The translations under genes were made by a program, and so were the position numbers. From assembly GCF_003259745.1 (NCBI RefSeq), contig NZ_QLMC01000006.1, forward strand, positions 210,731-274,730: a DNA stretch of 64,000 nucleotides, in the 5' to 3' direction. The notes beneath the pieces were generated by a model that saw nothing but the letters and a program-made list of their open reading frames with translations, ran no database searches and was not told the DNA's origin. Below are positions 44,187-53,809 of this stretch, piece after piece (the first letter of the stretch is position 1; the number at the start of each line of letters is the position of its first letter). The stretch comes from Larkinella arboricola. GTDB lineage: Bacteria > Bacteroidota > Bacteroidia > Cytophagales > Spirosomataceae.

Positions 44187-47100
44187 TTACCCGACCTGGG
44201 CTGGCAGCACCATGACAATTTCCGTGTACTCGCCTTCTTTCGAATTGATTTCAATTTTCCCTTTGTGTAATTCGACAATATCTTTGGTCATAAACAACCC
44301 CAGTCCCGTACCCTTCGACGTTGGTTTGGTGGTAAAAAACGGGCTAAACAACCGCGCCAGCTCACTGGATGGAATCCCTTTGCCATTGTCCCGAAAACGC
44401 AGCCGCACGTGACTATTTTCCAGCTCCGTTGCAATCTGCACTTCGGGCATAAACCCGCTGACGGTCTTGCTTTTTTCAAAGAGCGTATAGTATGAATTGC
44501 TCACAATATGCTGCACCACCTGCCCGAATTCGTACGGCAACAGTCGGGTCCGGACCGGCTGCGGGTCCAGTTTCAGAACCAGATTGACGCCCAGATCCCG
44601 GTATTCACCTTTCAGTTCCTGAATCAGCGTGCGCGTCTTGCTTTCGACAAAAATGTTGAGATCGGTTTCCAGAAAATCCCGCGACTTCTCCTTCAGGAGC
44701 CGCTGCATATCCTTCAGAATGCGGGTCGTGCTGTTGCTGTGTTCCTGAATTTTGGCCAGGTTCTTCTTCAGAATGCCCAGGTCGTCGATCAGATCGGCCA
44801 TGACATCGGCGCTCACCCCGTCGGGCTGCTTCTGAAGCGTTTCGATGACTTCATCGATCATGTCATCGGACGATTGCGAAAAGTTGTTGACGTAGTTCAA
44901 CGGGTTCAGAATCCGGTCTACAATGCCCTTGGTCAACTGCCCCACCGAGGCCAGTTTTTCCTGCCGGATCAGTTCGCCCTGCGCATTTTTCAGATCGTTC
45001 AGCGTGTGCTCCAGGTCTTCCAGCAGACGCGTTTTGATGAAAGCTGCAATCAGGTGCTCCTTCAGGTTCCCGATCATGTTCAGATCCCGCTGATCGAACG
45101 CATTCGGGCGAACGGTATTTTCGAGCGTAATAAACCCGTCAATACCGTCTTCGTTGCCAATCACCAGCGTCACCAGCGTCTGCGGGGGCGTCAGGTCATC
45201 CAGGGCATTGCCCAACGGCTCAAAATGCACTTCTTTTTTAAGGTAAATATTCTCCTGAATTTCGACGGCTTGCGACAAAAACCGCTGTTCGGCCTGCTCC
45301 GGGCTCAACTGCACCGACTCAACGTGCGACAGATCGTGGCTGCCTTTTAACGCCTTGTACCGAAACGTGCCGGTGCTTTTGTCGTAGAGCAGGAAACTCG
45401 CCCCATTCATATTCCGGATCACCGAAAACTTAGCCAAAACCGTCTGAAACAGGTTGGCAAAATCAATTTCGGCATTAATCGATTGCACGAAAAGGTCGAT
45501 TTTCTCGAGCTGATCGTTCTTGATCGCCAATTCTTCCGACTGCTTTTCGAGTTCCGATTTCTGGTGAACGACCTCTTCCGTTCGTTCCTGAATCAGCGTT
45601 TCAAGCGCCTGCTTTTCCCGGACCACGGCCGCCAGCCGCCAGCGCACCAGGGCTACCAGTAACACGCCTGCTCCGATGACCAGCAACCCAATCACCCACC
45701 AGCGTCCGTACCAGGGTGGCAAAACCGTAAATGAATACGTGGCTTCCCGGCTGGGCAGCTGGTAAATAGTCCGGGCTTTGACCCGAAACTGGTAGGTTCC
45801 CGCCGGTAGATTGGTGTATTCTTTCCAGTTTTCAGCCGTCCAGTCTGACCAGTTTTTGTCGAAGTTTTCGAGCTTATACTGAAACTGAAGCCCCTTTGCC
45901 GTCGGATAACTGGCCGCCGAAAATTCGAAACTGATGGAATTTCCCTGGTACGGCAGAGCCGTTTGAGCCTTGTTTGGACCGGCGGACGATTCACTCGCGC
46001 CCTCAAAACCGTTGAACAGAACGGTATTTTCGCCCGTCCGGATCTGGCGGATCAGGGCATCGTACGGCTGGTCATACCGCTTCGAAACCCGGGCATCATA
46101 CCGAATCAGGCCGTCGCGCCCGCCCATCCACACGATTCCGTTTCGGTCGGGATAAATTACATTGATCGGCGACGTGGAAACCGGCAGAAACGGTGTGGAC
46201 TCCGCCCGGAATCCGTTCCGTTGTTTCTGGTAAAAGACCACCTTTTTTTTGTCACCGCCCACCGTCCAGAAGTTACCACGCGGGTCTTCCAGCAACGCGT
46301 TATGCCAGTGATCGGCCGCCGGCCGCCCATCATTGAACGGGTTAAAGGCTTCGAATCGGTCCTGCTGCGGATCGTAGCGGAAAATGCCTTTTTCGTTACA
46401 CACCAGCAGACCCAGCGAGGTAGTCGCCAGTCGGTTATAAAGCAGCGTGGGCAACCCCTGCAAATTGGTGTACTGACTCACCTGGTTGGTAGCCGGCCGG
46501 AACTGGTGCAGCCCCCGGGTTAGCGTTTCGAGCCAGATATTCCCCTGCGGATCCTCCTCAAGTCCGAAAATCCGCTCATCGAGTTCCATAAAAAAAGAGG
46601 ACGCAGCCCGCGGGTTGTCCGAAACCGTCAGCACCCGCAGCCCGTTCTCGGTTCCGGCGTACAACCGCGACGGATCGCGACGGGAGCCCTTCAAACTGAG
46701 GGTATATTCCTGGGTGATGGCTTTTTTCTCACCGTTCTTTACCCGGAACACGCCTTTGCTCGTGGCCACGTACAACGTTCCACCAACGTCGGCCAGCGCA
46801 AAACAACTCACACTCAGGCCCGGTACCGGCCGCACCTCCGACTGTTCGATCCGGAATAAACCGTTCACCGTAGCTAGGTAAACCACCTCGCCGACGCGCT
46901 TTATGTCCATCACCTCACCCATCTGCCGGGCCGATCCGCTAAAAAAAGAAAGCTGCGAAGGGATTTCGAGTTGAGCGATTCCGTTGTTGAGGGCCAGCCA
47001 CAGATTGCCTTCTCGGTCGGGAAACATCGCATTCGTCATCTGGTCGGTTACGCCGGCAATGCCCCGGACGATTTGCTTTAGCTGGCCGTCGGGCGTCATC

Positions 47101-47969
47101 AGAACAATACCACCCCGGAGTGTACTGATCGCCAGCGACTGGTCGGGCAGACGGGTTCCGCACGTCGCCTGATTGACCGAGAGATAGGTATTCAGGGGGT
47201 TCTCAAAAGGCTCGACGGTATTGTTCACCAGTCGAAAACCGCCCTGATTACTGGTCACCAGCAGCGATTCGCCGGAACCCAACGGAAGCAGGGCTACGGC
47301 ATCGTATAAAACGGGCACCTGACTGCTGCGGTTCACCGGAACCAGCGTTCCCGACCGGAGGATACTCAGCCCTTTGCGTTGCTGAAAAACGTAAATTTGC
47401 TGATTGCTCTGAAAGGCCGACAGAATATTCAACGTCGTATTCCACTCCGTCACCACGGTGCCATCCCAGCGAAACAGGGCATTTCGGGCGATGAAATAGA
47501 TACCGTCGGGCGCTTCCAGAATGGCAATAATTTCGTTAAAGCGGCCTTTGACGTTCTGGCTCAGACTGACAAACTGGAGCTTTCCGGTTGGATCAGGCCG
47601 CAGATACCCAAACTCGCCGTTACCACCGACACAGATGTTGCCATTCTCCGCCCGCAGCAAAGAAGACACTTTGGAAATCGTTGCCGTCGGAATTGTCCGC
47701 CAGTCCAACCCGTCGTACTCCAGAACACCGGCAAAATTACCCATGTACAGAACACGCCGTTGATCCTGCGTAACGGCAAAGTTCTGACTGTGGGCATTGT
47801 ATTGATCGGGCGAATAGAACCGGGCCGGAGGCACAATCTCATCCGCGGGCCCAGTTTGCCCCCAGGCCAGCGTTACACTGAGCAGCCAACCCAATGCCAG
47901 CCAAAAGCCCCGTACAGGACTCGGTTTCTTCCAGCGGCCTCGCGTTATTTGTTGGTTATCAATGCACAT
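44187..47969 (-). CDS. Propeller-type two-component sensor with GAF domain and His-less kinase core
   Basis: The start is set at ATG 47969 (MCIDNQQITRGRWKK; 1260 residues, overlapping the previous gene by 11 bases); upstream in-frame residues lack leader character. Order: signal/TM (~20-40, WLALGWLLSVTLAWG), a periplasmic two-component-regulator propeller (~50-690), Y_Y_Y domain (~700-775), TM (WWVIGLLVIGAGVLLVALV, ~780-800), coiled coil, GAF (~850-985), dimerisation helices and HATPase (to 1260). The H-box reads GIVDRILNPLNYV: the phospho-accepting His is Asp (D1018, codon GAC at 44916-44918). ATP-site motifs DNGKGIPSSE, FFTTKP and GKGTGLGLF are present. I infer a sensor that works through another kinase, probably the intact one encoded next. 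Confidence 0.92.
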   Translation of the reverse strand: MCIDNQQITRGRWKKPSPVRGFWLALGWLLSVTLAWGQTGPADEIVPPARFYSPDQYNAHSQNFAVTQDQRRVLYMGNFAGVLEYDGLDWRTIPTATISKVSSLLRAENGNICVGGNGEFGYLRPDPTGKLQFVSLSQNVKGRFNEIIAILEAPDGIYFIARNALFRWDGTVVTEWNTTLNILSAFQSNQQIYVFQQRKGLSILRSGTLVPVNRSSQVPVLYDAVALLPLGSGESLLVTSNQGGFRLVNNTVEPFENPLNTYLSVNQATCGTRLPDQSLAISTLRGGIVLMTPDGQLKQIVRGIAGVTDQMTNAMFPDREGNLWLALNNGIAQLEIPSQLSFFSGSARQMGEVMDIKRVGEVVYLATVNGLFRIEQSEVRPVPGLSVSCFALADVGGTLYVATSKGVFRVKNGEKKAITQEYTLSLKGSRRDPSRLYAGTENGLRVLTVSDNPRAASSFFMELDERIFGLEEDPQGNIWLETLTRGLHQFRPATNQVSQYTNLQGLPTLLYNRLATTSLGLLVCNEKGIFRYDPQQDRFEAFNPFNDGRPAADHWHNALLEDPRGNFWTVGGDKKKVVFYQKQRNGFRAESTPFLPVSTSPINVIYPDRNGIVWMGGRDGLIRYDARVSKRYDQPYDALIRQIRTGENTVLFNGFEGASESSAGPNKAQTALPYQGNSISFEFSAASYPTAKGLQFQYKLENFDKNWSDWTAENWKEYTNLPAGTYQFRVKARTIYQLPSREATYSFTVLPPWYGRWWVIGLLVIGAGVLLVALVRWRLAAVVREKQALETLIQERTEEVVHQKSELEKQSEELAIKNDQLEKIDLFVQSINAEIDFANLFQTVLAKFSVIRNMNGASFLLYDKSTGTFRYKALKGSHDLSHVESVQLSPEQAEQRFLSQAVEIQENIYLKKEVHFEPLGNALDDLTPPQTLVTLVIGNEDGIDGFITLENTVRPNAFDQRDLNMIGNLKEHLIAAFIKTRLLEDLEHTLNDLKNAQGELIRQEKLASVGQLTKGIVDRILNPLNYVNNFSQSSDDMIDEVIETLQKQPDGVSADVMADLIDDLGILKKNLAKIQEHSNSTTRILKDMQRLLKEKSRDFLETDLNIFVESKTRTLIQELKGEYRDLGVNLVLKLDPQPVRTRLLPYEFGQVVQHIVSNSYYTLFEKSKTVSGFMPEVQIATELENSHVRLRFRDNGKGIPSSELARLFSPFFTTKPTSKGTGLGLFMTKDIVELHKGKIEINSKEGEYTEIVMVLPAQVG

Positions 47970-50532
47970 AAGACGGTTGTTTGTCGGCGTACCACGACTG
48001 GATAAACGGCCAGAGTCGAAGCTGCTCCGGCTCCAGCCCATCAGCCACCCGACGGCTTATTGCGGCCCGTTCCGAATCGGTTTGCATCTGGCGAACCAGT
48101 TCGGCAAAGCGGGCCGGATTCACTTGTTTCAAAACATACAGGGCGGTTTCGGCCACGCCCTCATCCGGCGCAATGGTGTGCGCAACGAGCAGGGTTGTCG
48201 GGTCGGCTGAATCGTTTTCGGGAAGTTCCAGCAACGCAACGGCTTTGAGCTGGGACGAAATGGCGTTAAAGTCTTTGTTGATGATGTCGCGCAGCCGCTG
48301 CCCCACCGACAGTTGCTGCTGCGGGTAATTGACCGAACACCGCCGAACCTGTTCCAGGAGCGGCATATCGGTAAACAAGGGTAGCAAATCGGATTTGACT
48401 TCATCCGGAACGGTGGTCGTTAAAAGCTCAATGACATACTCCCGAATGTCGTCGACCTGGTGGGTTAGCAATTCACTAATCAGGTCAAACCGATCATCAC
48501 CGTACAGGACGGCCAGCCGGTTGAACAGATTCGGGATCACCCGTTTTTCTTCTTCGCATAACGCCCGGGCGATGGGCGACGACTCACCCAGAGCGTTCAA
48601 ATCCAGCCGGGCAGCGGCCACCCACACCAGCAGGGCGATCTGCTCGTCAATCTGCTCCAGCACGTGCGAACGCTCAGTAACGGTAGCCCGGTGCCGCAAC
48701 CGCTTCAACCCGTTGAATACCTGATGGCGAACCGCCAGAATGGGGTGATTCAGGGTAGTACGCAAAAACCGCAGACTGGTTTCTCCGCCAATTTCGCCAA
48801 TAATTCCCGCCACCCGGATTTGCAATTCACCAACCTTTTGAGATTGGTTAAAAAACCGGATCAACGTCGGCACAACCGGCTCACCAATGGCGCACAGAGC
48901 CGAACCAGCCACTTCCTGATAAGCCGGCATACGCAGGTGTTCCAGCAAGCTGGGCCAGAGTTCCGACCGACCGGACTGCCCGGCCGCTTCCAGTGCCACC
49001 CGCCGAACCGACGGTTCGGCATCCTGCAACAGCGTCAACAGATGCTTGTAGGCATGATACCGATCGGAACGACCCAGTGCTTCAGCCGCCCGAATGCGGC
49101 CTTCGGTTTGGTCCGAACTCACCAGCGTCTCGATTTCCTGAAAAGTAAAAGCGGTAGCGGTTGTCGGTCGCGCTTCGGTCGGTTCGGTTTCAGGGGATGC
49201 CTCATCGGCAGAATCAGCGGACCGAATGGAGCGCAGGACGGCCAGTTGAAGCATATCGCGGTAACCAGCCTGCACCCGGAAAGCCAGAACGGACCAGCCC
49301 ACTGCGATGGCCAGAAAAAGGTAGCTCAGTTCCACCAGATCGATAAAACCCACATTGGTCAGCAGCAACAGCAGCAAACCCGGCAGCAGGCTGCCCAACG
49401 CTTTCGGAACGCTCTCGATGTAGCTCTGCAAGGACGTTCGTTCCGCCAGCGGAATCGGCTGAAACAGTACCTGAAAAGCGGGCTCACTGATCGCTTTCCG
49501 CACCGAACTCATCAGAAACCGGCTGACGGCCATCAGCGCAAAAAACAGTGAGGTGGTCCCGTAAAACGTGCCGTAGATTGATCCCAGGGCAAAACTTCCC
49601 GCCAGCCCCAGCGGCAGCAGGATGATTCCCGTCCGGATGGAATACGTGCTGATGAGCTGGTTATAAAGAAAGGATTTGATCAGCAGTTCGATCACCGCGC
49701 AGATGCCGAAGAAAATACCCAGAAAGCTGGCCAGTACTTCTTTATTGGGAAAAATCTCCTTCGAAAGAACCGTAAAGAGGTACTCGACATAAATCAGACC
49801 AAAAACCGGCATAAAAGCCAATAGAGCCAGTAACCTATAATACGGTTTCCGGTTGACAGAATCGTCGGCCAGCGCAGGAACGGTTTCCGGCGAAACGGCC
49901 GCCAGTGGACTCAGGGCCAGCCGCTCGCCAAATTTCCGGTAAATAAACGCCATCAGACCCACGCAAAGCAGTAGGAAAAAGAGGCAGATAAACAGCAGAT
50001 CGTGGGTCGACATCACCTTCAGCAACAGCGGAACGGAGAAGTAGCTAAAAATTGACGCGACCACTTCGCCGGTGCTGATAAAGCTAAACAGCCGTTTGGA
50101 CTGGCTCAGTTTGAAAATCCGTCCGGCGGTGGCCCAGAACGTAATACCGTTCACGAAAACAAACACCCGGTTCCAGAGAAACAGCATAAAATAGAGCCAT
50201 TTGTTGGCGCCCGAACTACCCACCAGCACCAGCCCGCCAATGGAAAGCAGCAGAAAAACCAGCAGATAGCCGTTCACCCGCACAAAGCTGGCCCGTTGCC
50301 GTAAGCCCTTCACCGCCTGGCCCAGAATATAGACCAGTGAACCACTGGCCATAAACGCCAGCGGCATTTGTGTCCGATCAAAATTGATCAGAAACAGGGA
50401 CGTTGTGGCCGTAAAGAAAACCGCTCCCGCAGCCCCCATCAGCAACGAGTAGGCCACGAACAACCAGACGGTTTCTTCTTCTCCGGCCTGCAAACTCAGG
50501 AGCTTAGCGATTGTGTTCCGTTGCACTTGCAT
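47959..50532 (-). CDS. NTT (ATP/ADP translocase)-like MFS transporter fused to HEAT repeats
   Basis: The start is set at ATG 50532 (MQVQRNTIAKLL; 857 residues, overlapping the GNAT gene by 29 bases); extra upstream residues look non-native. Residues ~25-420 contain about 12 TM helices in the pattern of Npt1/Npt2-type nucleotide transporters (VWLFVAYSLLMGAAGAVFF..., LYFMLFLWNRVFVFVNGITFWA, VRKAISEPAFQVLFQPIPLAERTSLQSYIES, the last a typical NTT loop, here shown as FQVLFQPIPLAERTSLQSYI). Residues ~490-840 are HEAT-like repeats (RIRAAEALGRSDRYHAYKHL; SVRRVALEAAGQSG). Unlike parasite energy-importing NTTs, this is in a free-living organism. Role unknown; perhaps nucleotide sensing or export tied to the signalling operon. 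Confidence 0.85.
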   Translation of the reverse strand: MQVQRNTIAKLLSLQAGEEETVWLFVAYSLLMGAAGAVFFTATTSLFLINFDRTQMPLAFMASGSLVYILGQAVKGLRQRASFVRVNGYLLVFLLLSIGGLVLVGSSGANKWLYFMLFLWNRVFVFVNGITFWATAGRIFKLSQSKRLFSFISTGEVVASIFSYFSVPLLLKVMSTHDLLFICLFFLLLCVGLMAFIYRKFGERLALSPLAAVSPETVPALADDSVNRKPYYRLLALLAFMPVFGLIYVEYLFTVLSKEIFPNKEVLASFLGIFFGICAVIELLIKSFLYNQLISTYSIRTGIILLPLGLAGSFALGSIYGTFYGTTSLFFALMAVSRFLMSSVRKAISEPAFQVLFQPIPLAERTSLQSYIESVPKALGSLLPGLLLLLLTNVGFIDLVELSYLFLAIAVGWSVLAFRVQAGYRDMLQLAVLRSIRSADSADEASPETEPTEARPTTATAFTFQEIETLVSSDQTEGRIRAAEALGRSDRYHAYKHLLTLLQDAEPSVRRVALEAAGQSGRSELWPSLLEHLRMPAYQEVAGSALCAIGEPVVPTLIRFFNQSQKVGELQIRVAGIIGEIGGETSLRFLRTTLNHPILAVRHQVFNGLKRLRHRATVTERSHVLEQIDEQIALLVWVAAARLDLNALGESSPIARALCEEEKRVIPNLFNRLAVLYGDDRFDLISELLTHQVDDIREYVIELLTTTVPDEVKSDLLPLFTDMPLLEQVRRCSVNYPQQQLSVGQRLRDIINKDFNAISSQLKAVALLELPENDSADPTTLLVAHTIAPDEGVAETALYVLKQVNPARFAELVRQMQTDSERAAISRRVADGLEPEQLRLWPFIQSWYADKQPSYVH

Positions 50533-51088
50533 CCGCTGGACGATTATGAAGGTTGTATTCCATAAAAAACAAGGGCCATTCGGGGCGCTCGGGCACATTC
50601 CGCAGCTCACAAAACGGCGAGAAGCCCAGTTTGAGCAGGGAGTTCACCCGGAAGGCCAGCTGCGTGGAGGTCACAACCCGGCCAACCTGGTGCCGGGCCG
50701 CCATCTGAAGACGGGCCTGATCGAGCCGTTTCGACAGCCCCAACCCCCGGAACTGCGGATCGACCACCAGCCGGTTGAACGACGCAATGGTTTGCCCCGC
50801 TAAAACCGCCCGGCAGGAAGCTGGTAACAGATTGGCATACGGAGCCTCTTCAATGGTTGGATGCAGACTCATGCGGGCCGAGGCCACAACGCGATCCTGA
50901 TCCCGAATGATCCAGTGAAACGCCGTTTCGTCCAGTGGTTCGATCCACGACTGTTTGGTAAAAAAAGCCGGATCAGCGCCGGGTTCATGGCGCCAGGCCA
51001 GCACCCGCAGGGCACCAATTTCATCCATCCGATCCGGAAAAATGACCTCCTCGGGTTGGTAAGGCTGGGGTATGACTAGCGTTTTCAT
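50504..51088 (-). CDS. GNAT-family N-acetyltransferase
   Basis: A 194-residue protein with the GNAT fold: a beta-strand with VVASARMSLHPT, then FNRLVVDPQFRGLGLSKRLDQA, the acetyl-CoA-binding segment (Q/R-x-x-G-x-G/A: QFRGLGLS), and a late LLKLGFSPF strand-helix. The substrate is unknown; it could acetylate a small molecule or a protein in the pathway. Its end overlaps the start of the NTT-HEAT gene by 29 bases, suggesting coupled translation, and it lies 59 bases upstream of... the receptor gene's 3' end (51148), i.e. it follows that gene in transcription order. Confidence 0.9.
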   Translation of the reverse strand: MKTLVIPQPYQPEEVIFPDRMDEIGALRVLAWRHEPGADPAFFTKQSWIEPLDETAFHWIIRDQDRVVASARMSLHPTIEEAPYANLLPASCRAVLAGQTIASFNRLVVDPQFRGLGLSKRLDQARLQMAARHQVGRVVTSTQLAFRVNSLLKLGFSPFCELRNVPERPEWPLFFMEYNLHNRPADASATEHNR

Positions 51089-51147
51089 ATCAGTTAAAAA
51101 ATCTGGAGGGCTCGTAACCTGTGCATTGCATTCTGACTCCGGGAGCC

Positions 51148-53787
51148 TTACCGCCCGCTTTCCGGCGGGCTTAACGTGTAATAAAGTCCCACCGAAACCG
51201 TCCGGCGATCCTGCGGAAACCGCGCGGCATAGTTGCTGCCATCGGCTTCCCGGATGCCCGGCACGAAATATTCCGTATTCAACAGGTTACGGACCGACGC
51301 CTGCACCGACAGTCCCGATACCGGAATCCGGTAGGTCAGGTTGGCATTCAGCACCACAAATGGATCAAACCGTTGGATGGGATTAAGACTGCCCGACGTG
51401 CCCTGGCCTGTTTTCCGGGCGCCCACATAATTGGCCGAAACGTACCCACCCAGCCGGGCGGTAAACTGGCGATGCAGCCCGGCATTGGCCATGAAATCCG
51501 CAATGTCGCTGATGCGCAGACGGGCATCGTGGTCCCACGGATTGGTGTACGTAAAATTCCACCAACCGTTCCATCCCGTGGATTTGAAGGAACCTTCGCC
51601 CTGAAGACCCCAGATCCGGCGTTTGCCAATTGCCTGAAACTGCTGCGTTTGCCCCGACTCGAACGGTACGAAAGCCGTACCAACAGCATTGCTGTAATTG
51701 GCCAGAAAACCGACAACGTTCATGCTCCACTGTTTGGTAAACTGGTAGTGCGTGCTGAATTCCAGGTTATTGACCCGTTCGGGCAGCAACGTCGGGTTCG
51801 GTAGCTGGCGGGTGGCGGTTGTGCCGTATTTCTGGAGGAACGAAGCATCTTTAAAGGCTTCCGCATACATGGCCTTGAAGATGGCCCGGCCCCGGCTGTA
51901 AATAGCGGCCAGCCGGGGGTTTACCACCGTCCCGTAACCGCCATTTTTCCGAATGCGGTTGTAATCGGCCCGCAGTCCGCCGACCAGTTTGAGCGCGCTC
52001 ATTGCCTGGTACGTCACCTGGGAATACACCCCGACATCGGCGGTTTTGAAGTTATTACCGCCCGGCAACATAATGGCTAATCCGCCGGTTTCGTCGGCCA
52101 GCGCCCGCGATGACGTGATGTAATTGCCCTGAATCAACCCGCTCCGGAATTCAACGCCCCCACTCACACTCACTTTAGCCGTTGGAAACCAGAACAGTCG
52201 TAGTTCGTTGCGCAGTTGCGTCGATACGCGGTGCTGGTAGGTGGTAGTAGCGGTCGGAACCGAATCCCGGGCCAGTTCCAGCAAACCCAGGCGACCGTTG
52301 TAATACCCGTTATAGGTTACCAGACTGGTAGCGCCACTGATCTCGTGCAGCAGGTACGAAGCCAGGTTGAGGATCTGAAATTTTTCACTGAACGCTTTGG
52401 TGTAGGTGATCGAAAAAGCGCGGTCGGCGGTGACCCAACGCGGGTTCTTGTCCGTCGCCAGCGTCGAACGGTTCGTATACCAGGGCATGGCCCCTTCATC
52501 GGTTTTCCAGTTCAGGTACGAAATGGTCAGGTCTTTGAATTCCAGCTTGGCGCGCACAAACCAGTCGCGTTTGGTATTGCTGAAGGTGACGGGCTGGCCG
52601 TTCAGCACGTTTCCAAACAGGTTGTTGTCCAGTCGGGCGGCCCGGTCGGCGCCCTGCGGACTTAACCGAATGGCGGTGGCTGTACCGTCGGGGGCGTAAT
52701 CGACCGAAAACAGGTTGCTGCCGGGAAAACGATTGGTCAGGTTGGTGCGCCTGATGTAGTCCTGCGCTAAATAGACGCCGTCTTTATTGGTACCCGTCAG
52801 ATCCAGTCGCCCCGTATAGTCGGCGGCCGTTCGGGAGCCGAAGTTCCACTCCGGATACCGCGACAAATCCATTTCCTCCGAGCGAAAATACCGTCCCGTT
52901 ACCGACAGCGCCACATCCGGGGTTTTTGCCGTCAGCACCCCGTCAACGTGTTGCCGTTGCAGCGATCCCGCCCGCATCTGCCCCGTAAAAGCGACCTGGC
53001 GACCCGGGCCGGGCAGTTCCCGAAAATTTCGGGTAATGATGTTGATAACCCCCATGAACGCATTGGCCCCGTACATGGTCGAAGCCGGTCCGTAGATCAC
53101 CTCAATCCGTTCGATATCCGACAAGGGGTATTGCGGAGCAATCAGTACTGAATTGGAAACCAGGTCGTTTTCTTCGACTCCGTCGATCAGAATCAGGGTG
53201 CGGTCGTTGGAGGTGGAGCGGTACCCCCGCTGGTAAAAATTCGAATAGCCCAGTCCGTTTCCCTTGATCATATCAAAACCGGGCAAATCGTGCAGGGCCT
53301 GTTCCAGCGTCTGGTACCCCCGTTGCACCAAATCTTTCTGCGTCAAGACCACCACCGTAGCCGGTACGTAGAGCAGGTTTTCGGCCCGCTTGGATACCGA
53401 TGTTACCTGCACGATCTGTTCCTGAAAATCACGAACCTGCTGAAACAGGGCTTTATAACGGGGAGACGACGAGAAATCCGGTTCAAACTTCGGGTTAAGG
53501 GCCAGCAGTTGGGCAATTGCGCGGGAGCTTTGCGGGAGCGAATCAATCGCCAGGTACGTCATCGACAGGATCTTGTACCCCTGCACGCGTGCATTTTCGC
53601 TAAAACTTTTTTCCAGACAAGGCGTCAGCAGCGAAAATACCTCCTCAAACTTGCCGATAGCATACTGCTTCTCAGCCTCGGGAATAACCACCAGCTCATC
53701 GCAGCGGTTTTGCCCCCAGACCGGCTGGCAGACCCAACCCGTCAGCAGCAGGGTAATGACTCCAATAAAACCGTATAACTTCGTCAT
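51148..53787 (-). CDS. TonB-dependent receptor with TPR-like N-terminal extension
   Basis: The start is set at ATG 53787 (MTKLYGFIGVITLLL; 879 residues), giving a signal peptide ending at WGQ; the upstream open frame overlaps the STAND gene and is not leader-like. Residues ~28-115 are helical and TPR-like (EKQYAIGKFEEVFSLLTPCL, ENARVQGYKILSMTYLAIDS), an unusual periplasmic extension. The plug (~130-270) has ATVVVLTQKDLVQRGYQTLE, RTLILIDGVEENDL and PLSDIERIEVIYGPASTMYG; the barrel follows. It is not a SusC type and has no SusD; it looks more like siderophore/vitamin receptors. It lies between the nSTAND-WD40 and GNAT genes in a signalling operon, so it might sense as well as transport. Confidence 0.92.
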   Translation of the reverse strand: MTKLYGFIGVITLLLTGWVCQPVWGQNRCDELVVIPEAEKQYAIGKFEEVFSLLTPCLEKSFSENARVQGYKILSMTYLAIDSLPQSSRAIAQLLALNPKFEPDFSSSPRYKALFQQVRDFQEQIVQVTSVSKRAENLLYVPATVVVLTQKDLVQRGYQTLEQALHDLPGFDMIKGNGLGYSNFYQRGYRSTSNDRTLILIDGVEENDLVSNSVLIAPQYPLSDIERIEVIYGPASTMYGANAFMGVINIITRNFRELPGPGRQVAFTGQMRAGSLQRQHVDGVLTAKTPDVALSVTGRYFRSEEMDLSRYPEWNFGSRTAADYTGRLDLTGTNKDGVYLAQDYIRRTNLTNRFPGSNLFSVDYAPDGTATAIRLSPQGADRAARLDNNLFGNVLNGQPVTFSNTKRDWFVRAKLEFKDLTISYLNWKTDEGAMPWYTNRSTLATDKNPRWVTADRAFSITYTKAFSEKFQILNLASYLLHEISGATSLVTYNGYYNGRLGLLELARDSVPTATTTYQHRVSTQLRNELRLFWFPTAKVSVSGGVEFRSGLIQGNYITSSRALADETGGLAIMLPGGNNFKTADVGVYSQVTYQAMSALKLVGGLRADYNRIRKNGGYGTVVNPRLAAIYSRGRAIFKAMYAEAFKDASFLQKYGTTATRQLPNPTLLPERVNNLEFSTHYQFTKQWSMNVVGFLANYSNAVGTAFVPFESGQTQQFQAIGKRRIWGLQGEGSFKSTGWNGWWNFTYTNPWDHDARLRISDIADFMANAGLHRQFTARLGGYVSANYVGARKTGQGTSGSLNPIQRFDPFVVLNANLTYRIPVSGLSVQASVRNLLNTEYFVPGIREADGSNYAARFPQDRRTVSVGLYYTLSPPESGR

Positions 53788-53809
53788 GGTATTGGCTTCT
53801 GATTCGGTG

